64,000 nt of DNA from Chitinophagaceae bacterium (GCA_016713965.1 JADJOC010000010.1:124001-188000); one strand, 5' to 3'; shown: positions 48,389 through 58,812, counted from the first letter of the stretch. Numbers and translations: made by a program. Notes: generated from the letters alone by a model not told the origin.

Positions 48389-49714
48389 ATGGGAGTTATT
48401 AAAGATACATTTAAGTTAAAAGCAGACCAGTTGGCTGCTGAAATAAAAGATTTATTAAAGGAGCATGGAAATAAAAAGATAGGTGAAGTTACCCTAAGCC
48501 AGATTTACCAGGGTATGCGGGGGATAACAGGACTGGTTACCGAAACTTCTCTTTTGGATGCGCAGGAAGGCATACGCTTTAGAGGTTATACCATCCCGGA
48601 ATTACAACAAAAGCTTCCAAAAGCCCCGGGTGGTTCAGAGCCACTTCCTGAAGGGTTGTTTTATTTAATGCTTATCGGCACACTGCCATCGGAAGAAAAT
48701 GTACAGCACCTTACTTCTGTATGGCAAAGGCGCAGCCATGTTCCTAATCATGTTTTTGCCACTATAGAAGCTCTGCCTGTGAGCACACATCCCATGACAC
48801 AATTTGTGGTGGCTATAATGGCTTTACAAACAGAAAGCATTTTTTCTAAAAAATATGCTGCAGGGATGAATAAAAAAGATTATTGGGAATCAGTTTTTGA
48901 TGATTCTATGGATTTAATAGCCCGTTTGCCCAGGGTAGCAGCTTACATTTACCGACGTAAATATAAAAATGGTAATCATATCCAGCCCAATGGTTTGTTA
49001 GACTGGTCAGGAAATTTTGCACATATGATGGGATATGAAGATGAAGGGTTTAAGGAATTAATGCGTTTGTATATGACTATACATGCTGATCATGAAGGTG
49101 GAAATGTATCAGCACATACTACCCATCTTGTAGGGTCTGCACTAAGTGATCCGTATTTAGCTTTAGCTGCCGGGATGAATGGACTGGCAGGACCGCTGCA
49201 TGGTTTGGCTAACCAGGAGGTGATAAAATGGATTTTTGAAATGAGAGAGCACTTGAAAACAGAGTCGCCATCTAAAGAACAAATTGCGGAATACGTTAAA
49301 AAAACGCTTAGTGAAGGCAAAGTGGTACCGGGTTACGGGCATGCAGTTTTACGCAAAACAGATCCACGTTTTACAGCGCAAATGGATTTTGGCAAAAAAC
49401 ATTTACCTGATGATTCACTCGTAAATACGGTTTGGAATATTTATGAAGCAGTTCCGCCTATTTTAGAATCTATGGGGAAAATAAAAAACCCGTGGCCCAA
49501 TGTGGATGCACACAGCGGTGCTTTACTGGTACATTATGGAATGGTGGAATATGAGTTTTACACCGTGTTGTTTGGTGTTTCCAGGTCATTAGGAGTATTG
49601 GCAAGCTTATGTTGGGACAGGGCACTTAACTTCCCGTTAGAACGTCCAAAATCTGTTACTACTGATTTGGTAAAACTATGGCTGGATGGAAAAGATGAAA
49701 TTTGGGGAGAATAA
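48389..49714 (+). CDS. gltA: Citrate synthase, mitochondrial-like (type I)
   Basis: The 441-residue protein follows the eukaryotic mitochondrial pattern: IYQGMRGITGLVTETSLLDA and GYTIPELQQKLPKAPGGSEP near the start, the catalytic histidines in GPLHGLANQE and VPGYGHAVLRKTDPR, and the catalytic aspartate in NVDAHSGALL. It condenses oxaloacetate and acetyl-CoA for the TCA cycle. The type is unusual for bacteria but known from Bacteroidota. Full length, in frame. The symbol follows function; the family is that of eukaryotic CS. Confidence 0.96.
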   Translation: MGVIKDTFKLKADQLAAEIKDLLKEHGNKKIGEVTLSQIYQGMRGITGLVTETSLLDAQEGIRFRGYTIPELQQKLPKAPGGSEPLPEGLFYLMLIGTLPSEENVQHLTSVWQRRSHVPNHVFATIEALPVSTHPMTQFVVAIMALQTESIFSKKYAAGMNKKDYWESVFDDSMDLIARLPRVAAYIYRRKYKNGNHIQPNGLLDWSGNFAHMMGYEDEGFKELMRLYMTIHADHEGGNVSAHTTHLVGSALSDPYLALAAGMNGLAGPLHGLANQEVIKWIFEMREHLKTESPSKEQIAEYVKKTLSEGKVVPGYGHAVLRKTDPRFTAQMDFGKKHLPDDSLVNTVWNIYEAVPPILESMGKIKNPWPNVDAHSGALLVHYGMVEYEFYTVLFGVSRSLGVLASLCWDRALNFPLERPKSVTTDLVKLWLDGKDEIWGE

Positions 49715-49717
49715 CAT

Positions 49718-50230
49718 ATGGGGATCTTAAAAAATATATTTGGAAACAAGCCAAAATTATTTTTGTTGCCTGTTCAGGGTGATTTTGAAAAAAAAATTAA
49801 CCTGGCTATAACAATAATGGCTACTGGTACAGACCAGGAAAATTATTATGAAAAAGTAATAGCAGAAATGATTGCAAATGATATTAGTGAGATTGATGCA
49901 AATGAATTATATACATTATTGCCTACTGCATTTTGCAGGCATATATACCCAGATCTGCCTTGGACAGATGTTTATAAAGAAATGCATGCCGGTAACAAAA
50001 TAATTGAAGGCCGTTTTTCTAAAAATCCTTATTTTCTGGCAATATACAAAACCACTACTGAATTTTTCAATGAGTATTATAAAGATGATAGTACTATTAA
50101 GCATACAGATAGCACTGTTAAAATAGCTGCATTAAGTGCTGAACTTAAATTGATAAGCACATGTTTAGAAAAAGGTGATCCGCCTATAGAACAAATAGCC
50201 TTAAATCCAATTTATATCCTGCGTGATTAA
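49718..50230 (+). CDS. Conserved hypothetical protein downstream of citrate synthase
   Basis: This 170-residue soluble protein starts 3 bp after the gltA stop, so it is in the same transcript. It has no signal peptide and no domain I recognise; the centre (YTLLPTAFCRHIYPDLPWTD) looks structured. A small cytosolic protein is likely. Confidence 0.8.
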   Translation: MGILKNIFGNKPKLFLLPVQGDFEKKINLAITIMATGTDQENYYEKVIAEMIANDISEIDANELYTLLPTAFCRHIYPDLPWTDVYKEMHAGNKIIEGRFSKNPYFLAIYKTTTEFFNEYYKDDSTIKHTDSTVKIAALSAELKLISTCLEKGDPPIEQIALNPIYILRD

Positions 50231-50262
50231 GAAAAAATTATATGATATTATTTTCGATGTTA

Positions 50263-50270
50263 TATATTTG
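50263..50270 (+). promoter_or_regulatory. -7 box upstream of the tRNA-like array
   Basis: TATATTTG matches TAnnTTTG. Transcription would start about 50277, eight bases before the first tRNA-like unit. No clear TTTG -33 box is seen 19 bp upstream. If real, the entire array and the tRNA-Ala are one transcript. Confidence 0.55.
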
Positions 50271-50284
50271 CAATCTTTCAGTTA

Positions 50285-50713
50285 GGGGAATTAGCTCAGT
50301 TGGCTAGAGCGGCTCCCCGCATGTGGCGGGGTGCAAGAGGTCAGTGGTTTTTAGTGTAATTTTTTAAAGGGGGGAATTAGCTCAGTTGGCTAGAGCGGCT
50401 CCCCGCATGTGGCGGGGTGCAAGAGGTCAGTGGTTTATTAGTGTAATTTTTTAAAGGGGGGAATTAGCTCAGTTGGCTAGAGCGGCTCCCCGCATGTGGC
50501 GGGGTGCAAGAGGTCAGTGGTTTTTAGTGTAATTTTTTAAAGGGGGAATTAGCTCAGTTGGCTAGAGCGGCTCCCCGCATGTGGCGGGGTGCAAGAGGTC
50601 AGTGGTTTTTAGTGTAATTTTTAAAGGGGGAATTAGCTCAGTTGGCTAGAGCGGCTCCCCCGCATGTGGCGGGGGGCAAGAGGTCAGTGGTTTTTAGTGT
50701 AATTTTTTAAAGG
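50285..50713 (+). repeat. Tandem array of five degenerate tRNA-Ala-like units
   Basis: Units start at 50285, 50371, 50458, 50543 and 50627, with periods of 84-87 bp. Each repeats the 5' part of the intact tRNA-Ala at 50714 (acceptor 5' strand GGGGAAT and the full D arm, then the word tgcaagaggtca). The anticodon arm is replaced by a longer stem (ccccgc/gcgggg around atgtg) and the T arm and 3' acceptor strand by gtggtttttagtgtaatttt. Units differ mainly in homopolymer length. They cannot fold as full tRNAs. They run directly into the real gene. Confidence 0.9.
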
Positions 50714-50788
<75 letters not shown>

Positions 50789-50791
50789 ACA

Positions 50792-50821
50792 GGCCTCCAT
50801 AATATTAGTGGGGCTTTTTAA
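50792..50821 (+). terminator. Possible terminator after tRNA-Ala
   Basis: gcctcca and tggggc pair imperfectly across an AT-rich loop, followed by TTTTTA. Position directly after the tRNA fits a terminator; the stem is weak. Confidence 0.4.
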
Positions 50822-50932
50822 TATAATATTTACCTTACTGACCTTCACTAAACGTATAAGAAATATTAGGTTATTGGATGACCCAAAAAAATTGGGAGGA
50901 TGATCGGGCAGTAATTTGCAGCAGGGTATAAA

Positions 50933-51511
50933 TTACTGTAATTCATCCTTTTGATGGTAACATGTCCTGCACCTTGGTTCATATACATCCTTTTCTCCCA
51001 ATAATACCTGGGCATCCCCATTTATTTTTCTATAGCTGATATTGGCAATATTGCCGCACTTTACACAAATAGCATGCAGTTTAGTGATATAATCAGCAAT
51101 TGCTAATAAGTTAGGCATCTGCCCAAAAGGTTTCCCAGTATAATCCATATCCAGGCCTGCAACGATAACCCTTATTCCTTTTAAAGCCAGTTGCTCACAT
51201 ACATTGGCTATTTCCGCATCAAAAAACTGGGCCTCATCTATACCCACAACATCTACTCCCTGTGCCAGTAATAAGATAGTTTGGGAATTATCTACCGGTG
51301 TAGATATAATAGCATTGGTATCATGACTGACAATTTTTATATCATCATACCGCACATCAATAGCAGGCTTAAATATTTCCACTTTTAAATTAGCTATTTT
51401 AACCCGTTTTAGCCTTCGGATCAATTCTTCTGTCTTGCCACTAAACATGCTTCCGCATATAACTTCAATCCAGCCTCTCCTTTCACCGCGTAAACTCGGT
51501 TCTATAAACAT
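50933..51511 (-). CDS. tdk: Thymidine kinase (type II)
   Basis: The 192-residue protein has the P-loop VICGSMFSGKTEEL, the DEAQFF box with the catalytic glutamate region, the nucleotide-binding loop GLDMDYTGKPFGQMPNL and two CxxC zinc pairs (CVKCGN, CRTCYH). It phosphorylates thymidine in salvage. Length and motifs match the bacterial TK1-like family. In frame; first ATG at 51511 taken as start. Confidence 0.97.
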   Translation of the reverse strand: MFIEPSLRGERRGWIEVICGSMFSGKTEELIRRLKRVKIANLKVEIFKPAIDVRYDDIKIVSHDTNAIISTPVDNSQTILLLAQGVDVVGIDEAQFFDAEIANVCEQLALKGIRVIVAGLDMDYTGKPFGQMPNLLAIADYITKLHAICVKCGNIANISYRKINGDAQVLLGEKDVYEPRCRTCYHQKDELQ

Positions 51512-51660
51512 TTCTATAAATTTAAATCAGTTATAACTTTAAACAATAAAATTATTAAAATTCTGTTTGTAACTTTAAGGTAATAATGCAAAGATTATGG
51601 TTTTAGTGCCATTAGTCAAAATTTAAATAAATTACCTAACTGTTAATTAAATTAACCGAT

Positions 51661-52407
51661 ATGGAAAGAGTGGGTACACTACTCGATAAGCTGCAGCAAC
51701 AATTGGTTAATCATGCTCCGGCAAATGAATTATTACTGACTGTACAAATTTTACAGTCAGAATTGTTTCATTTACAGGGAGGCATTTCTTTTATTAAAAA
51801 GCAAAGTGTTGCCATAGAAATGCCGTATTCGACAGCTACATGCAGTGCTCATAACACTCCTGTTGAAAATAGTTCTGAAAAAATTGTTGAAATTTTGCAA
51901 ATAGATGAAGCTGAAATTGAAGCTGAATTGAAGGAACTTAAAAACAATGCCCAGGCTTTTAATAAATTAAGTGTTCAAAATAAGCCACATATTTTATTTG
52001 AAGTTGATGATGAACTGCCAACTTTTGCACATCATGCAGGCAATACCATGCATTCAGATAATAATAAAAAAGATGTTAACGAAGTACCGCTTCCATTATC
52101 AGAGAATTCTTCTATAAATAATAAGTTAATACAAGACACTATACCATTCAACGACACTGAAGTGCATGTTCCAATAAGAGATCTGAAAAAAGCAATTGAT
52201 ACAGATACCCGGACTTTATTTATAAATGTTTTATTCAGAGGTGATGAACCCATGTATGAACGCAGTATAAAAACAATTAACAATTTTACCATTCTGCCGG
52301 AGGCAGAGTATTGGATACAAAGAGAATTGAAAGTAAAAATAGGGTGGAGTGAAAGCAATCCTGTAGTCAAACAATTTAATCAATTAATCAAAAGACGGTT
52401 TTCCTGA
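51661..52407 (+). CDS. Conserved Bacteroidota hypothetical protein
   Basis: The 248-residue product has a helical N terminus, a variable middle, and a conserved C-terminal block VPIRDLKKAIDTDTRTLFIN, then LFRGDEPMYERSIKTINNFT, of the kind found in many Bacteroidota genomes without assigned function. No signal peptide or membrane helix. It overlaps the 3' end of the convergent waaA gene by 28 bp. Confidence 0.85.
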   Translation: MERVGTLLDKLQQQLVNHAPANELLLTVQILQSELFHLQGGISFIKKQSVAIEMPYSTATCSAHNTPVENSSEKIVEILQIDEAEIEAELKELKNNAQAFNKLSVQNKPHILFEVDDELPTFAHHAGNTMHSDNNKKDVNEVPLPLSENSSINNKLIQDTIPFNDTEVHVPIRDLKKAIDTDTRTLFINVLFRGDEPMYERSIKTINNFTILPEAEYWIQRELKVKIGWSESNPVVKQFNQLIKRRFS

Positions 52408-53654
52408 ATATAGCTGATGATTTTATGTGTTGCCCCGGCATTCTCCCGTACATAATCCCTGCATATATTACCTGTACCGGCTAATAATTTTTCATCTGTT
52501 AATAATGCATTAATTTCCTTTTCCAGTTCCAGTGCACAATCAATACTGATTGCCCCGCCTTTTTCTATTAACGCTGCTGCTTCAGCAAATTTGCCATATT
52601 CAGGCCCGAATATTACCGGTTTTCCATATACAGCTGCTTCCAGGATATTATGAATGCCGCTTTGACCGAAGCCTCCGCCTACGTAACAAATAGTAGCGTA
52701 CTGATAAAGCCTTTTTAACAAGCCGATGTTATCAATAACCAGGCAGTTAATACCGGCAACAGGCGAATGTACATATTCCCCTTCCCATTCTTTTTTTGCT
52801 ATTATCCATTCACTGTATAGCATAGAATGTTTGTATAATTTTAAACATTCTGTTAATCGTTCCTTACTAATTTCATGTGGGGCAATGATAAATGATATAC
52901 CAATATTGGTATTGGCATAATGATCCAATTCCTCATCATCTTCCGTCCAGGTACTGCCGGCTACAATAACTTCAGTATTGCCAATAAATGCTTCTATCTC
53001 TTTTACAGGTTCAAAATTATCAGCTGTGTCAATAACCCGGTCAAACCGTGTATCACCTGCTATGCTTATATTGGTTATTGAAAAATACTGCTGTAATAAT
53101 TCCCGGCTGGCTTCATTTTGAACAAAAAGATGTGTAAAGCAATGTAACATTTCCTTCCATATTCCTCCATACCATTTAAAAAAGGGCTGCTCTTTTCTAA
53201 ATATTCCTGATATTAATAAAACAGGAATATTTCTTTTTTTCAATTCTTTGAGATAATAAAACCAATATTCATATTTTATCCATAAAACGAGTGTTGGGGT
53301 TATGTTATCAATAAATCTTTTAGCATGCAAAGGAGAATCAACCGGCAAATAAAAAATATAATCTGCACCCGGATAATTTTTCATTACTTCATAGCCGCTT
53401 GGAGAAAAAAAAGTAATAACAATTTGAACCCCCGGATCTAAAATCTTAATTTTTTCTACCAATGGCCTGCCTTGTTCAAATTCCCCCAGGCTGGCACAAT
53501 GCATCCATACAGTATTATTTTTAAGTGTTTGCCGAATAGCGGGAAAGTTTTTTCTTCCGGTTATCCACATTCTTGCTTTTGCATTTCCTAATGATGCAAT
53601 CCTGATGCCCAAAGCATAAAGGCCAATAAAAATATGGTAGATGAATTTTGACAA
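52380..53654 (-). CDS. waaA: 3-deoxy-D-manno-octulosonic acid (Kdo) transferase
   Basis: The 424-residue product has a membrane-proximal N-terminal helix, the motif WMHCASLGEFEQGRPLVEKI and the C-terminal half GGGFGQSGIHNILEAAVYGK typical of the GT30 family. It adds Kdo to lipid A precursors at the inner membrane. The catalytic glutamate in GEFEQG is present. In frame, normal length; also called kdtA. Confidence 0.95.
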   Translation of the reverse strand: MSKFIYHIFIGLYALGIRIASLGNAKARMWITGRKNFPAIRQTLKNNTVWMHCASLGEFEQGRPLVEKIKILDPGVQIVITFFSPSGYEVMKNYPGADYIFYLPVDSPLHAKRFIDNITPTLVLWIKYEYWFYYLKELKKRNIPVLLISGIFRKEQPFFKWYGGIWKEMLHCFTHLFVQNEASRELLQQYFSITNISIAGDTRFDRVIDTADNFEPVKEIEAFIGNTEVIVAGSTWTEDDEELDHYANTNIGISFIIAPHEISKERLTECLKLYKHSMLYSEWIIAKKEWEGEYVHSPVAGINCLVIDNIGLLKRLYQYATICYVGGGFGQSGIHNILEAAVYGKPVIFGPEYGKFAEAAALIEKGGAISIDCALELEKEINALLTDEKLLAGTGNICRDYVRENAGATHKIISYIQENRLLIN

Positions 53655-53734
53655 TGAAGTTTTTTATAAGCAAATCTATTGCAAAATAGCATTATAAGCT
53701 ATTATGCTAAACTATTACATATTATTTCAATGCT

Positions 53735-53742
53735 TATCTTTG
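53735..53742 (+). promoter_or_regulatory. -7 box of the polysaccharide gene cluster
   Basis: TATCTTTG matches TAnnTTTG and is 23 bp upstream of the aminotransferase start codon. The upstream -33 region is AT-rich without a clear TTTG. Confidence 0.6.
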
Positions 53743-53764
53743 CATCCGTTAAAAAAAGTTACTT

Positions 53765-54895
53765 ATGAGGCCCTTGCAAATGGTAGATACAAAAACACAG
53801 TACTTAAAAATTAAATCGGAAGTAGATGCTGCTGTAATAGCTGTATTTGAAAGTGCTGAATTTATCGGGGGCAAGGTAGTGAACGATTTTGCAGCTAATC
53901 TTGCTAAATATAACGGATCGGGATATGTTATACCCTGTGCTAATGGCACCGATGCGCTGCAAATAGCTTTAATGGCATTAGACTTACAACCTGGTGATGA
54001 AGTAATTACGCCATCGTTTACTTATATCGCCACAGTAGAAGTAGCAGCATTATTACGTATCAAACCTGTATTTGTAGAAGTAAACCCTAAAACTTTTTGC
54101 ATAGAACCGGCTGCTATTGAAAAAGCCATTACAGCAAAAACAAAAGCCATCATTCCTGTACATTTATATGGCCATTCGGCTGATATGGAAACAATAATGA
54201 AAATAGCTGCCAGTCATAATTTATATGTAATTGAAGATAATGCACAAGGCATTGGCTGTGATTATACTTTTAGTAACGGGCAGGTAAAAAAAACAGGTAG
54301 TATTGGGCATATTGGTTGTACCTCATTTTACCCTTCAAAAAACCTGGGTGCATACGGTGATGGAGGTGCAATGTTTACAGATGATGAAAATTTGGCTGTA
54401 AAGCTTAAAATGATTGCTTCGCATGGACAGCAAAAAAAATACTATCATGATGTGGTAGGCTGTAATTCCAGGCTGGATGCAATTCAGGCTGCTATACTTG
54501 ATATTAAACTTAAACACCTGGATGAATATATCGCTTCCCGGAGAAAAGCTGCAGATTTTTATGACAAGGCATTTGCAGGTAATAAAAAAATAACAGTTCC
54601 ATTCAGGCAAAAAAATAGCAATCATGTATTCCATCAGTATACTTTGATATTAAATGATTTAAATAGAGATGCCATGAATAAATTTTTGGCAGAAAATGGG
54701 GTGCCTTCTATGATTTATTATCCCGTGCCTGCTCACCGGCAAAAAATGTTTGAATCCTTTGGAGGAGCAGGCTACCAATTGCCTGTAACGGATTGGCTTA
54801 CAGAAAGAGTAATTTCATTACCTATCCATACAGAGCTTGATGAAGAGCAACAAAATTATATTGTATCAAAAGTTTTAGCTTTCGTAAATAATTAA
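53765..54895 (+). CDS. DegT/DnrJ/EryC1/StrS-type sugar aminotransferase
   Basis: The 376-residue PLP enzyme has K192 in YPSKNLGAYGDGG as the Schiff-base lysine, the aspartate in IEDNAQGIGCDY and PCANGTDALQIALMAL in the cofactor-binding region. Family members transfer an amino group from glutamate to a keto-sugar nucleotide. Being first in a cluster of nucleotide-sugar genes fits synthesis of an amino sugar for surface polysaccharide; the exact substrate cannot be told. Confidence 0.92.
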   Translation: MRPLQMVDTKTQYLKIKSEVDAAVIAVFESAEFIGGKVVNDFAANLAKYNGSGYVIPCANGTDALQIALMALDLQPGDEVITPSFTYIATVEVAALLRIKPVFVEVNPKTFCIEPAAIEKAITAKTKAIIPVHLYGHSADMETIMKIAASHNLYVIEDNAQGIGCDYTFSNGQVKKTGSIGHIGCTSFYPSKNLGAYGDGGAMFTDDENLAVKLKMIASHGQQKKYYHDVVGCNSRLDAIQAAILDIKLKHLDEYIASRRKAADFYDKAFAGNKKITVPFRQKNSNHVFHQYTLILNDLNRDAMNKFLAENGVPSMIYYPVPAHRQKMFESFGGAGYQLPVTDWLTERVISLPIHTELDEEQQNYIVSKVLAFVNN

Positions 54896-55011
54896 TTCAA
54901 GTTGCTAATTATACTTTGTACAATAATGATCAAAAGTTGAAATTACAGTAGTGCTAAAGCTTAATCAGGAACAATTCCGAAAACGGGATGTAATCGTTTG
55001 GTGCCCTTTTG

Positions 55012-55039
55012 GTTCTTTTTTGGGCAAGCAAAAAAGAAC
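55012..55039. repeat. Dispersed hairpin between aminotransferase and ugd
   Basis: Arms gttctttttt (55012-55021) and aaaaaagaac (55030-55039) enclose gggcaagc. The phrase is of a dispersed type common in Bacteroidota spacers. It could end the upstream transcript. Confidence 0.6.
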
Positions 55040-55132
55040 AATATAACCAGAGATTAGAAAATATAACAGTTGTAATAAAAAATTAATAAAATAACTAGCA
55101 ACTTGAATTAATTAATTCAAAAGCCCAAGCGC

Positions 55133-56443
55133 ATGAAGATCACAGTTGTAGGAACAGGGTATGTAGGATTGGTAACAGGCACTTGTTTTGCCGAAACAGG
55201 TAATGATGTCATTTGCGTAGATATCGACCAGGAAAAAGTAAAAAACCTGTCAGCCGGGATAGTTCCTATTTACGAACCGGGATTAGAAAAATTATTTATC
55301 CGAAATACTAAAGAAGACCGGTTACGTTTTACAACTTCTTTAGCAGATGGTATTAAAGAGGCGGAAATAGTTTTTTTAGCATTGCCTACGCCGCCGGGTG
55401 AAGATGGAAGCGCAGATTTAAAATATATATTAAGCGTAGCTGAAGAATTGGGGAAAATCATCGATCATTACATGGTGATAGTAGATAAAAGTACTGTTCC
55501 TGTAGGTACGGCTGACAAAGTATATGAAGCCATAGCTAAAAATACTGCCATCCCTTTTGATGTAGTAAGCAACCCCGAGTTTTTGCGGGAAGGGGTGGCA
55601 GTAGATGATTTTATGAAACCTGACAGGGTAGTAATTGGCACACAAAGTGAAAAAGCCCGGCAAATATTAAATGAATTATATGCCCCTTTTGTACGGCAGG
55701 GCAACCCGGTGATTTTTATGGATGAAAGATCAGCTGAGCTTACTAAGTATGCTGCTAACTCCTTTTTAGCTGCCAAAATTACTTTTATGAATGAAATAGC
55801 TCACTTGTGCGAAAGGTTAGGAGCAGATGTGGATATGGTGCGGAGGGGGATTGGCAGTGATGACAGGATTGGCAAAAGATTTCTATTCCCGGGTATCGGG
55901 TATGGTGGCAGTTGCTTTCCAAAAGATGTGCGGGCACTGGCTAAATCATCAGCTAATACCGGTTACAATTTTAAAATGCTGGATGCTGTGATGCAGGTAA
56001 ATGAAATGCAAAAATTGCATTTACTCTCTAAAATAAAAAAATATTTTGATAATAATTTACAAGATAAAAAAATTGCTGTTTGGGGGTTATCATTTAAGCC
56101 AGGTACTGATGATGTCAGGGAAGCCCCTGCCCTTACGGTTATTGAAGCTTTATTAGCTGAAGGTGCTTTGGTAAGTGCCTTTGATCCTGAGGCTATGAAT
56201 AATGTACGGCAGGTACTGGGCAATAAAATTACCCTTGCCGAAACACAGTACGAAGCATTGCAGGATGCAGATGCATTGGTAATAGCTACCGAATGGAGTG
56301 TTTTTAGAACTCCTGATTTTAACAAAATGGCATCCAGGCTAAAAAACAAGGTAATTTTCGACGGAAGAAATTTATTTGACTTATTGCAAATGCAAAAGCT
56401 TGGGTTTTATTACGAGAGTATTGGAAGGAAAATTGTAAAGTAA
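55133..56443 (+). CDS. ugd: UDP-glucose 6-dehydrogenase
   Basis: The 436-residue product has the NAD motif VVGTGYVGLVTG, the LREGVAVDDFMKPDRVVIG segment and the catalytic cysteine C261 in GYGGSCFPKDVRAL. It oxidises UDP-glucose to UDP-glucuronate, the substrate of the next gene's enzyme. Full length and in frame. Confidence 0.96.
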   Translation: MKITVVGTGYVGLVTGTCFAETGNDVICVDIDQEKVKNLSAGIVPIYEPGLEKLFIRNTKEDRLRFTTSLADGIKEAEIVFLALPTPPGEDGSADLKYILSVAEELGKIIDHYMVIVDKSTVPVGTADKVYEAIAKNTAIPFDVVSNPEFLREGVAVDDFMKPDRVVIGTQSEKARQILNELYAPFVRQGNPVIFMDERSAELTKYAANSFLAAKITFMNEIAHLCERLGADVDMVRRGIGSDDRIGKRFLFPGIGYGGSCFPKDVRALAKSSANTGYNFKMLDAVMQVNEMQKLHLLSKIKKYFDNNLQDKKIAVWGLSFKPGTDDVREAPALTVIEALLAEGALVSAFDPEAMNNVRQVLGNKITLAETQYEALQDADALVIATEWSVFRTPDFNKMASRLKNKVIFDGRNLFDLLQMQKLGFYYESIGRKIVK

Positions 56444-56459
56444 AAATAAATATAATTCA

Positions 56460-57484
56460 ATGGCCATAATAAATTCATCAACACCATTAAACTCCGGCAA
56501 CAGTATAGCAGCCAGGGTTTTAATAACTGGTGCGGCTGGGTTTTTAGGCTCACATCTTTGCGACAGGTTTATAAAAGAAGGGTATGAGGTAATTGGAATG
56601 GATAATTTAATTACCGGCGATTTGAATAATATCCAGCACCTTTTAAATTAAAGCAATTTGAGTTTTATCACCACGATGTTTCTAAATTTATACATGTGCC
56701 CGGAAAACTGGATTATATCCTGCATTTTGCATCTCCGGCCAGCCCGATAGATTATCTGAAAATACCTATTCAAACATTAAAAGTAGGATCTTTGGGTACT
56801 CACAATTGTCTGGGCTTGGCCTTGGCAAAAAATGCAAGGATTTTGGTAGCAAGTACAAGCGAGGTTTACGGCGATCCTTTAGTCCATCCTCAAAATGAAA
56901 ATTATTGGGGTAATGTAAACCCGGTTGGGCCACGTGGTGTGTATGACGAGGCGAAAAGGTTCCAGGAAGCAATTACAATGGCATATCACACATTCCATAA
57001 GGTAGAAACAAGAATTGCACGTATTTTCAATACTTATGGCCCTCGTATGCGATTAAATGATGGAAGAGCATTACCATCATTTATAGGACAAGTTTTGCGT
57101 GAAGAAAATTTGACACTGTTTGGCGACGGTACCCAAACCCGGAGTTTTTGCTATGTAGATGATATGATAGATGGGATTTATAAACTACTGCTTAGTGATT
57201 ATGCAGAGCCGGTAAATATTGGAAATCCTGATGAAATTTCATTAAAAGATTTTGCCGGTGAAATAATAAAGCTTACAGGTACAACACAGAAAATTGTATA
57301 TAAAGATTTACCAGTAGAAGATCCTAAGCAAAGAAGACCTGATATTTCAAAAGCAAAAGCACTATTGAATTGGGAACCTAAAGTAAAAAGAATGGAGGGA
57401 TTAAAAAAAACATATGAATATTTTAAAAATTTACCAAAAGAGGAATTGTTTAAAATGCCTAAGGAGTTTAAAAAAAGTTTATAA
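56460..57484 (+). CDS. UDP-glucuronate decarboxylase (UDP-xylose synthase), frameshifted
   Basis: The N-terminal VLITGAAGFLGSHLCDRF and MDNLITGDLNNIQHL are followed by a one-base loss near 56643, after which KLKQFEFYHHDVSKFIHVPG and LDYILHFASPASPIDYLKIP continue in the next frame to 57484. The catalytic YxxxK is in GVYDEAKRFQEA, and RIFNTYGPRMRLNDGRALPS matches UXS enzymes. It converts UDP-glucuronate from Ugd to UDP-xylose. About 342 residues corrected; likely sequence error at a T-run. Confidence 0.93.
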
Positions 57485-57522
57485 TCATATCGACAAACAA
57501 ATGTTGTAACAAAATAACAAAA

Positions 57523-58812
57523 ATGTATCAAGATTTATTAGCCAAAAAAAGAAAGTTAGCAGTAATTGGGTTAGGTTATGTAGGGTTGCCAATTGCATTA
57601 GAGTTTGCGAAAAAAATAAAAGTAATTGGTTTTGATATCAATGAAAAAAGAGTGTCAATGATGCGTAATAAAATTGATCCCAGCCAGGAACTGGAATCCA
57701 GTGCATTTGATGATACTGATATAGAATTTACTGCTGATTTGGAAGTATTAAAGCAAGCAAGTTTTTACATAGTAGCAGTACCCACGCCGGTGGATAATCA
57801 TAATATACCGGACCTGGTGCCTGTACAAAGAGCTAGCGAAACAATTGGCAAAGTAATTAAGAAAGGGGATTATGTAATATTCGAAAGCACGGTTTATCCT
57901 GGCTGCACTGAAGAAGATTGCCTGCCCATTATTGAAAAGTTGTCAGGTTTAAAAAACATTGATGATTTTAAAATAGGATATTCTCCGGAAAGAATTAATC
58001 CTGGAGATAAGGAGCATACTTTAGGCAGTATAATAAAAGTGGTAAGCGGGTGCGATAAAGAAAGTCTTGAGGTAATTGCAAAAGTATATGAATTGGTTGT
58101 GCATGGCGGTGTCCATAAAACATCATCCATAAAAGTAGCAGAGGCCGCAAAAATTATAGAGAATACGCAAAGGGATTTAAATATTGCATTAATGAATGAA
58201 CTCTCCATTATTTTTGACCGGATGAATATTAATACTTTTGAAGTATTAGAAGCGGCAGGCACAAAGTGGAATTTTTTAAAGTTTCAACCAGGGTTGGTTG
58301 GAGGGCATTGCATTGGTGTAGATCCTTATTATCTTACCTATAAATCTAAACAACTGGGTTATGACAGCCAGGTAATTTTAGCCGGCAGAACTATTAATGA
58401 TGGTATGGCCAGCTATGTAGCTAAAAAAGTTTTGCAACATATTATTCAGCATAACGGCAATGTAAAAGATGCCAAGGTATTGGTAATGGGAGCCACTTTT
58501 AAAGAAAATGTAAGCGATATACGTAATTCAAAAATAGCAGATGTAGTAAAAGAGCTGCAATCTTTTTCATTAAATGTACATGTTACCGATCCTCATGCAG
58601 ACAGTGATGAATTAAAACACGAATACGGATTTGGGCTTACACCTGATATCACTAATGATTATGATGCAGTAATTATAACTGTGCCACATAATCATTATAA
58701 AGATTTGAGTGATGCTCATTTTTCTTCTATATCAAAATCATCAGCGATTATTGCAGATTTAAAAGGTATATATAGGAATAAAATTAACAGCAGAATGTAT
58801 TGGAGTTTGTAA
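57523..58812 (+). CDS. Nucleotide-sugar dehydrogenase, WbpA/WbpO/TviB type
   Basis: The 429-residue product has the NAD motif VIGLGYVGLPIALEFAKK, the FESTVYPGCTEEDCLPIIEK segment and the catalytic cysteine C263 in LVGGHCIGVDPYYLTYK. Members oxidise UDP-HexNAc to UDP-HexNAcA. It is followed by a WbpP/TviC-like epimerase, so UDP-GalNAc to UDP-GalNAcA is the most likely reaction. Confidence 0.92.
   Translation: MYQDLLAKKRKLAVIGLGYVGLPIALEFAKKIKVIGFDINEKRVSMMRNKIDPSQELESSAFDDTDIEFTADLEVLKQASFYIVAVPTPVDNHNIPDLVPVQRASETIGKVIKKGDYVIFESTVYPGCTEEDCLPIIEKLSGLKNIDDFKIGYSPERINPGDKEHTLGSIIKVVSGCDKESLEVIAKVYELVVHGGVHKTSSIKVAEAAKIIENTQRDLNIALMNELSIIFDRMNINTFEVLEAAGTKWNFLKFQPGLVGGHCIGVDPYYLTYKSKQLGYDSQVILAGRTINDGMASYVAKKVLQHIIQHNGNVKDAKVLVMGATFKENVSDIRNSKIADVVKELQSFSLNVHVTDPHADSDELKHEYGFGLTPDITNDYDAVIITVPHNHYKDLSDAHFSSISKSSAIIADLKGIYRNKINSRMYWSL

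Noticed and set aside
50285..50713. CRISPR array, suggested by five units with regular period
   Set aside because: The whole unit is repeated, with no variable spacers, and it shares sequence with the adjacent tRNA. No cas genes are present.
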